From Posidonia oceanica (Eukaryota; Streptophyta; Magnoliopsida; Alismatales; Posidoniaceae), in NCBI GenBank assembly GCA_037176725.1, contig JAZBRS010000011.1, forward strand, positions 8,246,001 through 8,310,000: a DNA stretch of 64,000 nt, given 5' to 3'. The notes under the pieces are model-generated. The model worked only from the letters and a program-made list of their open reading frames with translations. It was not told the DNA's origin and ran no database searches. Shown in pieces: positions 21,510 through 31,973 of this stretch. The position numbers were made by a program, and so were the translations under genes. How positions within the stretch are numbered: the first letter of the stretch is position 1; each line of letters starts with the position of its first letter.

Positions 21510-23698
21510 GCAGCAAAATAAAGATGCCCCTGGTATCAGTGAACGATACCAGAGGACAGCCGAAGCGTCCATGGCATCAAAATGCAAGGTGGAGACAAAA
21601 CTAACGAGTTTGTCAGCCGAGTAGTTAGGGGTACCAGCCCGAATGCGATGAAATGGATGTAAACGATCACCATGCGATGTGCAATGCCGGTGGGGAATGC
21701 AATGGGATAATGCAGGGAAAATGTAGGGTGATAGGTTGATAGACCTATTATCGAGCAGTTAGGGCTGCCAGCCCAATGAGATGAGGGGGGGCAATACCAC
21801 AGGGCAACAAAAAAGATGCCCCTGGTATCAGGAATGATACCAGGGGACAACCTAAGCACCTCTGGCATCGAAATGCATGGATGGATGGATGGATGGATGA
21901 ACGGAAGATAGGTTGACGGACTTATCATCGAGTAGTTAAGGCTGCCAGTCCGCATGCAAAATGATAGGTTGACGGACCCATCGCCGAGCAGTTTAGGGAT
22001 GCTAGCCCGCATGCAAAATGATAGGTTGACGGACCCATCGCCGAGCAGTTTAGGGGTGCTAGCCCGATACTGGGAATGCAGAATAATGTAGGGAGAAGAC
22101 AGGAACCCATTGTGGCGAGTGTGCAATGGTCTCAACGCGGGCATGCGATGCAGCGTTACAAGGTGACAAGCAAGGAACATGCCAGTCATCACGGACCTAC
22201 CCAAAGCGGTGGGCGGCAAAATTTAAAAAGCACGGAGTCTCTGAGCGAGGCAGGCAAAAGTGCTCATCCTTGGCACTGGTTTTTGAAAACAGGGAGAAGG
22301 GGAGAAGATAAAAATATATTACAACATGCATGTTTTGGTGGCTTTGGACTCAAAAGCAGCTGTGCCATGTGGGTCTTTCTGCATTTTCCAACTCAGGAGA
22401 CTCGATCCTCAAGCGACGCCATGCCGAGTTGTGGTCGGTGGCTATCTTTCTCACTCTTAGTTCAGGATGAGGCCTTAGCTTTGCAGAGTATAACCTTTGG
22501 CTGCCTGTGGGTAGCAGAAGAGTTGGATGTAGCTTCATAGCCTCCGTCTTAGTTCCCCGGGGACCAGCTATCGCTTTTGACACTCTCGGGTTGATTTTTC
22601 TTTTCCCCTCATGAGTGACTGGAGTTGCATCTAGCCTGCTAGGGAAGTAGAGTTATCTGCACAGGAGATTTGAGCGTGCTGCTATGCTTGGAGGGTGGGG
22701 CCAGGTCCTCCTGATAAGGTATCCCGTGCAAGGAGTTGAAAGCTGAGGGGGCTTCGACGCTCGTTCGAGTCACTCCACTCATGAGTGCCTTCTTTCTTCA
22801 ACTTCTTTCTTCATTGTTATTTTATGCTCAGCATGCATATCATGTTATCATATTTTTTGCTCACATGATCTCTATTCTTTTCGATATGCATGTCTTCGTC
22901 CTCTTGGGGTAGCGGTCCCGGGTGAGGCGTTAAGAGTTCGACTGATCGGCGTACACCTTCAGCCTCTGCAATGTGCTTGCAGCCTCTGGCTATGCTTTGC
23001 TCTGCCTTGGTCCTCTCCAGGTCTGGTGGACTCTTTTGATAAGGTGGATCTCGCTTCTGGAGTCTTGAAACTCAGCGAGATGTTCTCTTCTGCTCTCAGT
23101 CTCACTCTGTGGCCACATGCAAGAGATGACGCTGCTTGGGTGGGTTCTGCCTGAGATTGTATATGCTTGACGTCCTCTCGGCACTGCTTGTTTGTCCGTA
23201 GCCAGGTTTATGATTATACAAATGTTTGTGGGTTTTGTATTTTTAGAAAGGGGGAGGGACAAACATGTTTTTAGGTTTTTGCATTGGTTTTGTATTTTTA
23301 TGGTTTTTGGCTTAGAAAAACAAAAAAGGGAAAACCAGCAGCGAGGCGAAGAAAATATTTTTGGTATTTTTTATTTTCTTGATTTTTTGGTACTTTTGTC
23401 TTTTATAGGATGCAAGAAATGATATGTACATGCAGAAAGTGATATGCAGAGAGTGACAGATATATGCAGAGAGTGGCAAATGTGTGTAGAATGATAAGTT
23501 GACAGACTTATCGCCGAGCAGTTAGGGGTGCCAGCCCGATGCAGTGAATGCATGAAGCAGAGAGGAATGCATGTTTTTAGGTTTTGTTGTTTTATGCTTT
23601 TTATGATTTTCTTGGAAGGTGAGAAAACACAATGACAAAACAAAAGAAAAGAAAAGACAATGCAGGAAACAAAAAGAGAGGTCAGAGAGACTTACCTG
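21510..23698 (-). other. Element B 3' non-coding region, proximal part
   Basis: Begins with the right copy of GCAGC and resumes the sequence interrupted by the solo LTR. It contains two copies of a strong hairpin with arms CCCCTGGTATC and GATACCAGGGG (about 21,524-21,552 with one mismatch, and 21,819-21,846 perfect), followed by double-hairpin repeats. 22,100-23,480 is unique-looking sequence in which I recognise no protein. Confidence 0.55.
21605..22072. repeat. Double-hairpin repeat array, 5 units
   Basis: Units near 21,608, 21,739, 21,910, 21,962 and 22,021. They share the plan of the 15,206-15,447 array but have other stem pairs: ATAGG with CCTAT in the first hairpin, and GCAG with CTGC, AGCA with TGCT or GTA with TAC in the second. 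A further unit at 23,491-23,540 has GATAAG with CTTATC. Confidence 0.7.
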
Positions 23699-26182
23699 TC
23701 AGCAACCTCGGGAGGGAGGTGTTGGGTAAGCTCCTACACTACTGACGCTGTTGGTGAGGTCCAATGTTGGCAGTGCCGGGATCACTGAGGCTACTTGAGC
23801 TGCTGATGGCAGTGCGGGGAGGACTGGGGCTGCTTGAGCTGCTGACAGCAGTGCAGGGAGCACTAGGGCTGCTGGAGCAGGGGGAGAAGCTAACCTGGAT
23901 GGCGCTGCAACTAGGCTTGCTGTCGACGCTACCGCTGCATCCAAGCGTCACTCGGATGGACCAGGGAAAGAAGGCAAAAGGAGATTGTGCCGATGGGATC
24001 AGAATGATCCACCAGGGTGGAACTGAACTCAGAGAAGACTGGGATAGACCCCTGAGGTTCCGGCATCTGCGAAGCCTGCAGGCTCGGAAGAGGAAGGGTC
24101 GGCTACACTAGGGTGTGCAAGTGCAAGTGCTACCTCCTGTGCGTCGATGCTGATGATCCTGTGATCGATCAGGCGCTGAACGGCATCTCGGAGAGCGAGA
24201 CAGTTATCCGTTGAGTGCCCGGTGGCCCGATGGAAACTACAAAACTGATCCGTATCATACCACCAAGGAGGGGGATTTGGTGACAAACGGACAACCGGGA
24301 GTCTCAGGAGTGACTCAACTCAAGGGAAGATGACGCCCAGTGGCTCAGGCAGAGGGGTGTAATCACACTCAGCCCGACGAGGTCGTCTTTGCCCTGGTTG
24401 GAGTCCTTGCCGAGCGGGTGCGACGTGATGCATGAACTCGACGGTGGCAATGTGTGTAGTGGGTGCATAATTAGGTGTGTGCTCTAGCAGAACATGGTTC
24501 AGCTGACTCTCTGCATAGGCAGGCTCTTCGGGAGAATCGGTGTATGCTTCGGAGTACTGCTCAGAGCAGTCGAGAGTAGAGTTGTTGCTGTTGTTGCTGC
24601 TGCGACGATTGCTGGAGGTGTTGACCTGTCTAGCCAATGCAGAAAGCACAGGGAAATGCCCACTTCGTCGTGAGCTTTCCACACGTGCATTAGCCCTAAT
24701 CAGCGATGCATGACTAGTGATGTGGTGAATGTAAAGCAGAGTCCCAGTCGCTGGCAGCATCCCTTTGACGATCATCTCGATAGAATCCTCCTCGGAGGAT
24801 CTATCTTTGACCTGGGTGGCTATGGAGCGCTAGCGACCGACATACTCCCCGAATGGCTCTTGGGGCCTTTGCTGGATGGCGACAAGATCCTCCCTCTTGG
24901 GGATCAAGTCGAGGTTGAAAGCATACTGCTCAAGGAAAGCCTGAGAAAGATCAGCCCAAGTCTGAACCACAGCCATGTCAAGGGAAGTGAACCACATAAG
25001 CACGGGACCAGCCAAACTCTTCTGAAACTAGCGGATAAGGAGCCTTTCATCAGCCTGAAGCTGAGCAAAGTCCCCGCAGTATGCCTTCAGTTGTGAGATG
25101 GGACAGCCTCTACCATTGTATTTATCGAATTTCAGGATGCGAAACTTCAAAGGGAGTGCGGCCTCTGGAAAGAGACAAAGGTCCCAGAATTGGTAAGACT
25201 GGTGATTCATGCCCTACACTAGACGTAGTACTTTCTCCAAAACGTCCATCCTGTCATTGGTGGGATCTGGATTGGCTGCCACAGGTGGTGAGGCAGCAGG
25301 GGTAGGGACCACATACACCGTCTGTGTCGCATCGAGGTGCTCCTCTGGATCCACCATCGCGTCGCCTGGTGGCGCGACATGATGGCCAGCGTATCCGTGC
25401 GTGGGTGCTATGTAGAAAGGAATGTATGTTGGGGTCTGAACCTGATGCAAGGGGGATGGATAGATAATATGTTGTGCAATGGGTGGTGCAGAATGCTGGA
25501 GCAACAGTTGCTGTGCAGGCGCGGTGCTGGGCAGCGGACCTGTGGGGTACTGTGCTCCAACCAGCCCGAAGGACTGATCACCAGGTGGCGGAGTTCCATG
25601 CAGTGCATAGTGTTGTGCAGATGTAGGAGGCAGAAGCTGTGTCCCCATCGCCGAGGCAGTGAGTAGCTGGAGCGATGGTCTAGGCGGGAGTGCAGTGTGT
25701 GCAGGAGCAGACTGCAGAGGAACCTCTGCGGTAGCAGGGATGTAAAAGGGGCGAACTAATAGAGCCATGCCCTGTAGTGTCAGGGCAGTTTCCATCAGGT
25801 GCCGATACTACACATCAGGGGACCTGTCAGTGGGAACACTGAAGTGCAGGACCGGCGAGGGACCAGATTCAAAAGGTCGGGAACCTATGGCAAAGGTCGC
25901 CACAACAAAAGGGATGTCGATAACGACATAGCCCTGGGACAGAGGGGTCAGAGGCGCCTCCAGAGCGTGAGGAGGGGTCATCAAGATGGGCTCGGTGACC
26001 GGGTCTAGAGGGGCACAGGTCTACCAATGCCCCACAACATCCTGGGGTGCCCCAGACACCATAGGATGGAATTCTAGTGTCACGAGGGGCGCAGAGGGAG
26101 TGGAAGTGAGAGTTGGAGGGACCGAAGCGGTAACCACCTCCGAGGCAAGAGTAAATAGGGGCTCACTAGCAAACTGGGCCAT
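23699..26182 (-). pseudogene. Element B Gag
   Basis: Starts at the ATG at 26,182 (minus; MAQFASEPL), as in element A. The N-terminal part (26,182-25,214) is Pro/Ala/Gln-rich. The Gag core reads LPLKFRILKFDKYNG (about 25,150), MWFTSLDMAVVQTWADL (about 24,990) and EPFGEYVGR (about 24,840). The zinc-knuckle-like FCSFHRATGHSTDNC lies near 24,240, and an Ala/Pro/Leu-rich tail ends near 23,699. Stops at about 25,211, 25,025 and 24,829 break it. No protease, RT, RNase H or integrase follows on minus, so B has lost or never had pol. Confidence 0.8.
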
Positions 26183-27337
26183 CACTGACCAAGAGCAAGT
26201 GAGAGAAAGGCTGCAACGAAAGCAAGGACACGAGACCTAAAGGGGAGAGCTACTATCGGAAGCAACGAATAGCTCAGAGACAGAGGGGAGGGACGCTCAG
26301 GGTCCTGGCAGCGGATCCCACACTTACCTGTAAAAACAATAAAGGTGTTAGAAGTTGGATGCAAAAAAAGTTTATTAGAGGTGGCATGAACGGCACGCAT
26401 GCAGATGAATACCCTAATATGCGCTCTCTCACCATGCATGTCCTAAGTAAATGACCTACTAGGATGCACTCATGAGTAATGGGTTTATTGACAGACTCCA
26501 TGTCAGAAAAGAGGTGGGTCCCCGTCTGAATCCTAGCCAGAGCTCAGGCAGTAACGGGATGGTGCGTTGGTGGCCTCGACCCTGTTGAAGCATGGGTGGT
26601 ACCCTCCACTAACACCGCCACGACCCTTAACAAGGGGGGACAGACCGAGTGACTTGCGCCATGCCAAAGCAGTGGGGCAAGAGGCCAAAACTATCCTTCG
26701 CAGACTATGGGTAGACTCAGATGAGAAGAGTGCATGCTTTCTAGAATGATCAAACATGCGAATATGCATTAAAGTGTTTTTCTTGCATTTTATTTAACCA
26801 AATGGGGGAAAATTGCAAGTTATTGGCTCTAGTTGCGCTTAAATGTTATTGCTTAGCTTTATTGTAGCTTTTAGGTTAAGCAAAGGGGAGCAAGTATGTT
26901 TCTACTATCCTAGGCATGGCATAAGCATGAATGGTAGAGAAACAGGAAGTCATGGCATGCAATCAGTCACACAACAGAGCAAAAGGCATGTACGTGGCAT
27001 GTGCATTGTGTTGTGGACATGATAGTGAAAGGGAAACACTTATCATATCAAAAGGCATGTATACATAGCATGTGCATGTGTGGTGGCATAGCAAGTGTGT
27101 AAAACAAAGCATTCACCACCCAAAAAGCATGTATTATGCACCAAGCAAATATTTAGACATGTGATGCGAGAAATAGAGCAATGCAAGAGCAATGTAAGCA
27201 AATAGAGTAAGTAAAGACAAGCAAGCAGTAGAGCATGTAGAGGCAGAGCAAGCAAAAAGCATGTAAACAAGCAAGGCAAGCAAAAGATGCAAAATCCAAG
27301 CGGTGAGAAAGCCAAAAACGAAAGCCGGAGTCTAGTA
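26183..27337 (-). other. Element B 5' leader
   Basis: Untranslated region between PBS and gag. 26,440-26,735 is closely similar to element A 10,300-10,560, and 26,930-27,330 to A 10,800-11,150. It holds no credible ORF. Confidence 0.6.
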
Positions 27338-27355
27338 TCCCCAGCGGAGTCGCCA
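27338..27355 (-). promoter_or_regulatory. Primer-binding site of element B
   Basis: On minus, TGGCGACTCCGCTGGGGA starts one base after the LTR end (…ACTACAG). This is the classic Tat/Ogre PBS attributed to tRNA-Arg and a slightly better form than the A site. Confidence 0.85.
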
Positions 27356-27356
27356 C

Positions 27357-29837
27357 TGTAGTAATTCCAAAATTCGGGTCGTCCATGCACGATGCCAAAG
27401 CTTGCGTGCACCGATCGGAATTAGGTTCACTACTAGCGGTTGGTTCTGAGGAGGGATACTCTACTCAGGAACGCTGGAAAAAGGGGAAAAAAGAAAGATA
27501 AGACTAAATCAGAGTCGCCACCATGTCTATAAAATCGGGAGACAAGGAAAACCGGGGAAAGCATGAGAAATCATGCAAAAGAGAAAGAAAGAAAGAGAAA
27601 AGAATGCAAATGCTATGCAAATGTGACTCGTGCCTAGGATATGGGCAATATGGTCATTGCGGGCCATGAGAAAGGGCAAGGACTCCTGTTACGCACGGGA
27701 AAGGTGTTAGGCACCCCCAATACGTCCGAAGAATCGGTCTTTCTTAGGCTTAACGCTCGCATACGTCGGAAGATGCATGATGTGAATGCCTAAATGCCAT
27801 GAATGCTTAATTACATGCTCAAATATATGCTCTAAGTGTTAAGATACATGCAGGGAATTAAACGTGTAATCTATGTACGCAGCAGCGCTGCTAGTGTTCC
27901 GAACGGACAAGCCCTGGTTCGTGAGAACTCCTAGGCAGTAAGCATCATCGTCCTAAATGCTATGCAGGCGATAAAACAAAACAGCGACGAAAACCATGCA
28001 ATGCGAGGAGCGACATGCGATGGAAATCGAGTAAAACAAGTCCGAGGCGAAAAACCACGGGAAAGCGGGCTATGCAAGGCGTAAAATCGGAAATAAGGGT
28101 CCAACAGCACGCATGGATGTCAAGGCGCGTACCGGACCGACTAGGTGCGGAAAACGATGATCGAATATAGAAATCATGACTAAAACAGAATGCGGCTGGT
28201 TTAAAACATTGGACGCTGATATCACCAGCGTCCAATGTTGGACGTTGGGAACTTCAGCGTCCAACACCTGGAGATCTGATTTTTGAAAAATGATGCATGC
28301 ATGCTATGATAAACAATGATCTAAATGCAATGCAGTAACTGGGGATGCACAAGACATGCTATGCAATAAAAATAAGAAGCTGGAATGCAAAGGAACAAAG
28401 CGATCAAGCATCAGCAGAATAAACACCAAACAGAAACGTTGGACACTTAGTACCATGCGTCCTACGTTGGACGCAGGTATACCAAGCGTCCAACGAGCAA
28501 GACAGATTCAGACAGTAAAGCACACTTGAATTAAAATGCATTTAAGAAGCTATGCACAAGATCCAAGGCATGGTAGTGGTGTGTGTGTGTCAATGCAGGC
28601 TTAGAGTAACATGATCATAAAATGATTGATTGCATTATAAGAGAAAATAAGCTAAAAGAGGGCAGAGACGTTGGACGCTGGGAACGGCAGCGTCCTACGT
28701 TGGACGTGCCAAGTTCCAGTGTCCAACACCCTGAACCAAGACTAGCAGAAGTGCAGCTATGTTGACATGCATTTAAGGAGAAATTAAACATGGTATTACA
28801 GCACAAGTGGATGCATGCGTGTGAGAGGTGTGTGCACAGATTCAGACTTTAACAAGCATTTTAGTCTACTTGCAAAAGAAGGAAAAAAGCAGCAAAAAGA
28901 ACAACAGGACATTGGACGTTGGGTATGGTAGCGTCCTATGTTGGACGCACCAGCTCCAACGTCCTACACGTCGGGTTGCCTCAGATCATGCACAGATACT
29001 CAAATGGATTGAAAACTTGAAATTAGCTAGCCAACAAGCAGGAACATGCAACAAGGATCATAAACATGTATTTAACACAAGAAATCGCTGAGTAGTTTGC
29101 TCTACCCGCCTCCTCCCTCTGGCAACCGGAGTTCATGGCTTTTCCGACCACTAGAGCGGCCGGAATGCCACGAAGCCTGACTGTGGAGCTTCACGAGGTT
29201 GAGGGAGGAATGAGGAGCCAAGAAGGAGGGGGTACCTACTTGGGATTGGCGCCGGAGATGCTGCAGCGGAGGTGTGCAGTCGGTCGGAGTTGGCGGTGGA
29301 GGTGAGCTTACTAGCTGATCAGGAGGCCCGGGAAGTGTGCGGGAAGCTCCGGTGGACTCTCAGGAGTGCTTCTGGATTGCACGAGGTGACTAGGAGGCTC
29401 TGGTTGCGCTCAGTTCTCTCTGAATTTTGCGGGCAAGTGTGGCTGTCGAGGGAGATGGGTTCATGTGTTGGTTTTGTTTGGTCCAGGCCTGCCAGAGGGG
29501 TGCTGATGGCAGGGTAAGGTGGAGAGGAGGTCGTGGGATGGCAGGAGCATGGGATGGCAGGTTGTGGGTGGTGTTAGAGGTCAGAGGAGCAAGGGAGAGG
29601 ACATGGGATGGTAGGTTGCAGTTGTAGGGCGTTGGACGTGCACCTGGATGCGTCCAACGTTGGACGCTGCCTATTGCAGCATCCAACACTCCAGAGAGGT
29701 GTTTGGTGTATTTTTGTGAGATTTTGGTGGATTTAGGTGTAGGTTAGGGTTTGGATGGGGTTTTGGGTCCGCCAGACCAGAATCCGAGCAAGCTTCCGAA
29801 GAAATCCGCCGCCTGGTGTCAAAATGGGGTGTCTACA
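27357..29837 (-). repeat. 5' LTR of element B (2,481 bp)
   Basis: On minus it begins TGTAGACACCCC at 29,837 and ends ACTACA at 27,357. It is similar to 11,173-14,111 over most of its length and about 460 bp shorter. The sequence to its right (29,838 on) lacks a purine tract, so this is the outer end of the B-A array. The left end of the array is outside the window, so the target duplication cannot be checked. Confidence 0.85.
28207..29690. repeat. Paired-dyad modules in the B LTR
   Basis: Five ~60-bp modules at about 28,207, 28,437, 28,670, 28,911 and 29,630. They match the TTGGACGC/GCGTCCAA plan and ~235-bp spacing of the shared LTR. The last has both hairpins, whereas its counterpart at 13,933 has one. 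Confidence 0.75.
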
Positions 29838-30306
29838 GAAGGCAATAGGTTTGGTGCCATTGTTTCTTTCACTCACCCACTAATAGTCTCTTACTATCTT
29901 TCGGTGAAACAGGAGAAGTGGTGGATGAATGAAAAAAAAACAATGATATGAGCAACAATATAAAACAAAATCACCCATCAGGTTGAAAACACAAGGGCTA
30001 GGAAGAAACCTAATAAACTACCTAATCGACTCACAACTACCCTGAGGGAGTGTTCTACGTAACCTAAGACTGTCAGTTCAGGTTGTTAGGTACGAAAGGA
30101 CAAGGCTTCCTTATTGCCCATCTGTAAGTGGCCTCTACAATGTTGATGAACCAGTTGTGCTAAAAGAAATCTACAAGAAATAAAGACATTGACTGATATG
30201 GGACTTTCAATGCAAATGGTGACAACAATTGGACTCTCTATGTCAAACTCAATTACTATGACTTCAACAATTAAGGATGGGCTCCCCTTTATGGAGAAAG
30301 GGGTCA
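29838..30306. other. Unassigned segment between two LTRs
   Basis: Short frames exist on both strands (a 73-codon minus frame at 30,086-30,307), but I recognise no domain. It may be remaining internal sequence of whatever element owns the LTR-like block to the right. Confidence 0.3.
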
Positions 30307-31973
30307 TGTAGCAACCCTTGAAATCAATGAAGTAAATGAAACCTTTAGCTAGAGAAATAGAAAGGTCTCAAGATGACAACCGAAAGAGAAACCGAAAAAC
30401 TTGCGAAAACGTGCTTACTTCTACTTGCTAGTGGAAGTGATTGTGATGTGTGATTGATTTGAAACCAAAAGGAGTGTTTCTAAACCTTATAGAAGGCTAC
30501 AAGGCTAGGAGAAGGATGCTAACTTTGAATGTTTGAAATGAAGAAAAAAACCTAACCTTTTTAGCTTTCTTTTTCTTTCTCCTTCCTTTTCTTCTCCTCT
30601 TCTCTCTCTCCGAAGGTGCTCTCAATGAATGGCATGGGGGCACTATTTATAGTTGAGGAAAGTGATTAGGTGGGTAATTAGGTTAAGGCTAATTAGGTTT
30701 TTAAGCTTAATTAATCAAAATTAACTTAATTTAATTATGTAATTAGTGAAAACAATCAACTACAATCCTTTGGGGCTTTATTTACCATGGGCCATTGGTT
30801 GTATACAACCAATGGCTTATGGTTTTTAATATATTTTAATGGGGGCAGCCTATCCATGTCATTATTTTTATTTTTATTTTTTGATAATTTTTTTATTATT
30901 CCTTTATAGTAGGAAATATTTTATTTTAATTCTTGGATGTTATTTTATCCTAGAGTGTCTCATCGAAATTTCCAACGCCCAATCAAACATCTGAGAGTTT
31001 TATTGTGTTCTATGCATAATTCTCTTTGATTTGAGTATAATTTCGATATGTGTGGCTATTGAGTTCTTAAACATAATTAAGGCTAATTACTTAGCTTCAT
31101 TGTGATTAAGGATCTTTAACGACAATCACTCGAAATGTCTACTCGAGATGTTTGAAAGGCTTGCTTTTATCTTTTTAACCTTTTAAAACCTTAATTAAGT
31201 TTGTGATTAGGGTTAATGACTCTTAATGCTTGGGATCACTTCGGAGGATTTCCAGAAGTTTCTTTAGCATGATTAAGTGCCATCTAAACCTTGGACCATG
31301 TTTAAGTTTATACTTGATTTGAATCTAGATTAGAAATGTTAATCAAGGCTTAACAGTCTAATATAGGTGATTAAGCTTGATTAGCGTTTTTAGGCATGAA
31401 TTAGGATTTCTGTCTAGAGGATTTTTTTTTAATGTATTTTAGACCTTTTCCTCGACTTGTATGATTACGGTGACTTTCTAGGTCACTTGGCTTACTAAGG
31501 TAAGAATATGAATTGTACTTGTCTTCTAATCTAGTTATCTAACTAAGGCAATAGTATTGATGGGTTGAAGGCTTCCCAGTGATTAGGTCCAACCTCTTTA
31601 CATGTTGGTACCTGTTAGGGTTTAGTCTCCGAAAATTGCTTTGGGTGATTAGATTTTGAAACTCAGATTGCTGTTTTTTCTGAGCAATCGCAACCCAGTT
31701 TGATTTGTTTGAGGTGGATTGATGACTTTTGCCTTAGTTTTGACTTCTAGAGTAGCTTCAAGGTGTTTCGTCATGGTTTTACTTTGTTTGTCAAATTTTT
31801 AGGAAATCTTAGCTTTAGGAACTACAAGTTATTAAGGACTCTCTCACCTCTTAACGCTTAAGTCACCCTTATTGTATGTAGACGGTCTTGTAATGTTTGT
31901 GTGAATAAAAATGGATATGCAAATGATTGAAAGGAACTATAAAAGACTGGATAGTCGTGGTGGGGTATCTACA
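30307..31973 (-). repeat. LTR-like block
   Basis: On minus it starts TGTAGATACCCC at 31,973, the form of other Tat LTR starts here. A possible end (…GCTACA) lies at 30,307. A TATA-like palindrome CTATTTATAG (30,643-30,652) is followed on minus by a GA-rich leader-like tract. No matching 5-bp duplication is seen (GCTAT to the right), so the left boundary and even the orientation are uncertain. On its right it abuts gag coding sequence, so it probably inserted into that gag. Confidence 0.4.

Noticed and set aside
22350..22583. 77-codon minus ORF ending in a Trp/Arg/Glu-rich stretch
   Set aside because: No domain recognised, in the B non-coding region; I could not support it as a gene.
15206..23540. 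Telomeric repeat suggested by TTAGGG
   Set aside because: TTAGGG occurs singly as a hairpin loop in each unit, not in tandem, and plant telomeres are usually TTTAGGG.
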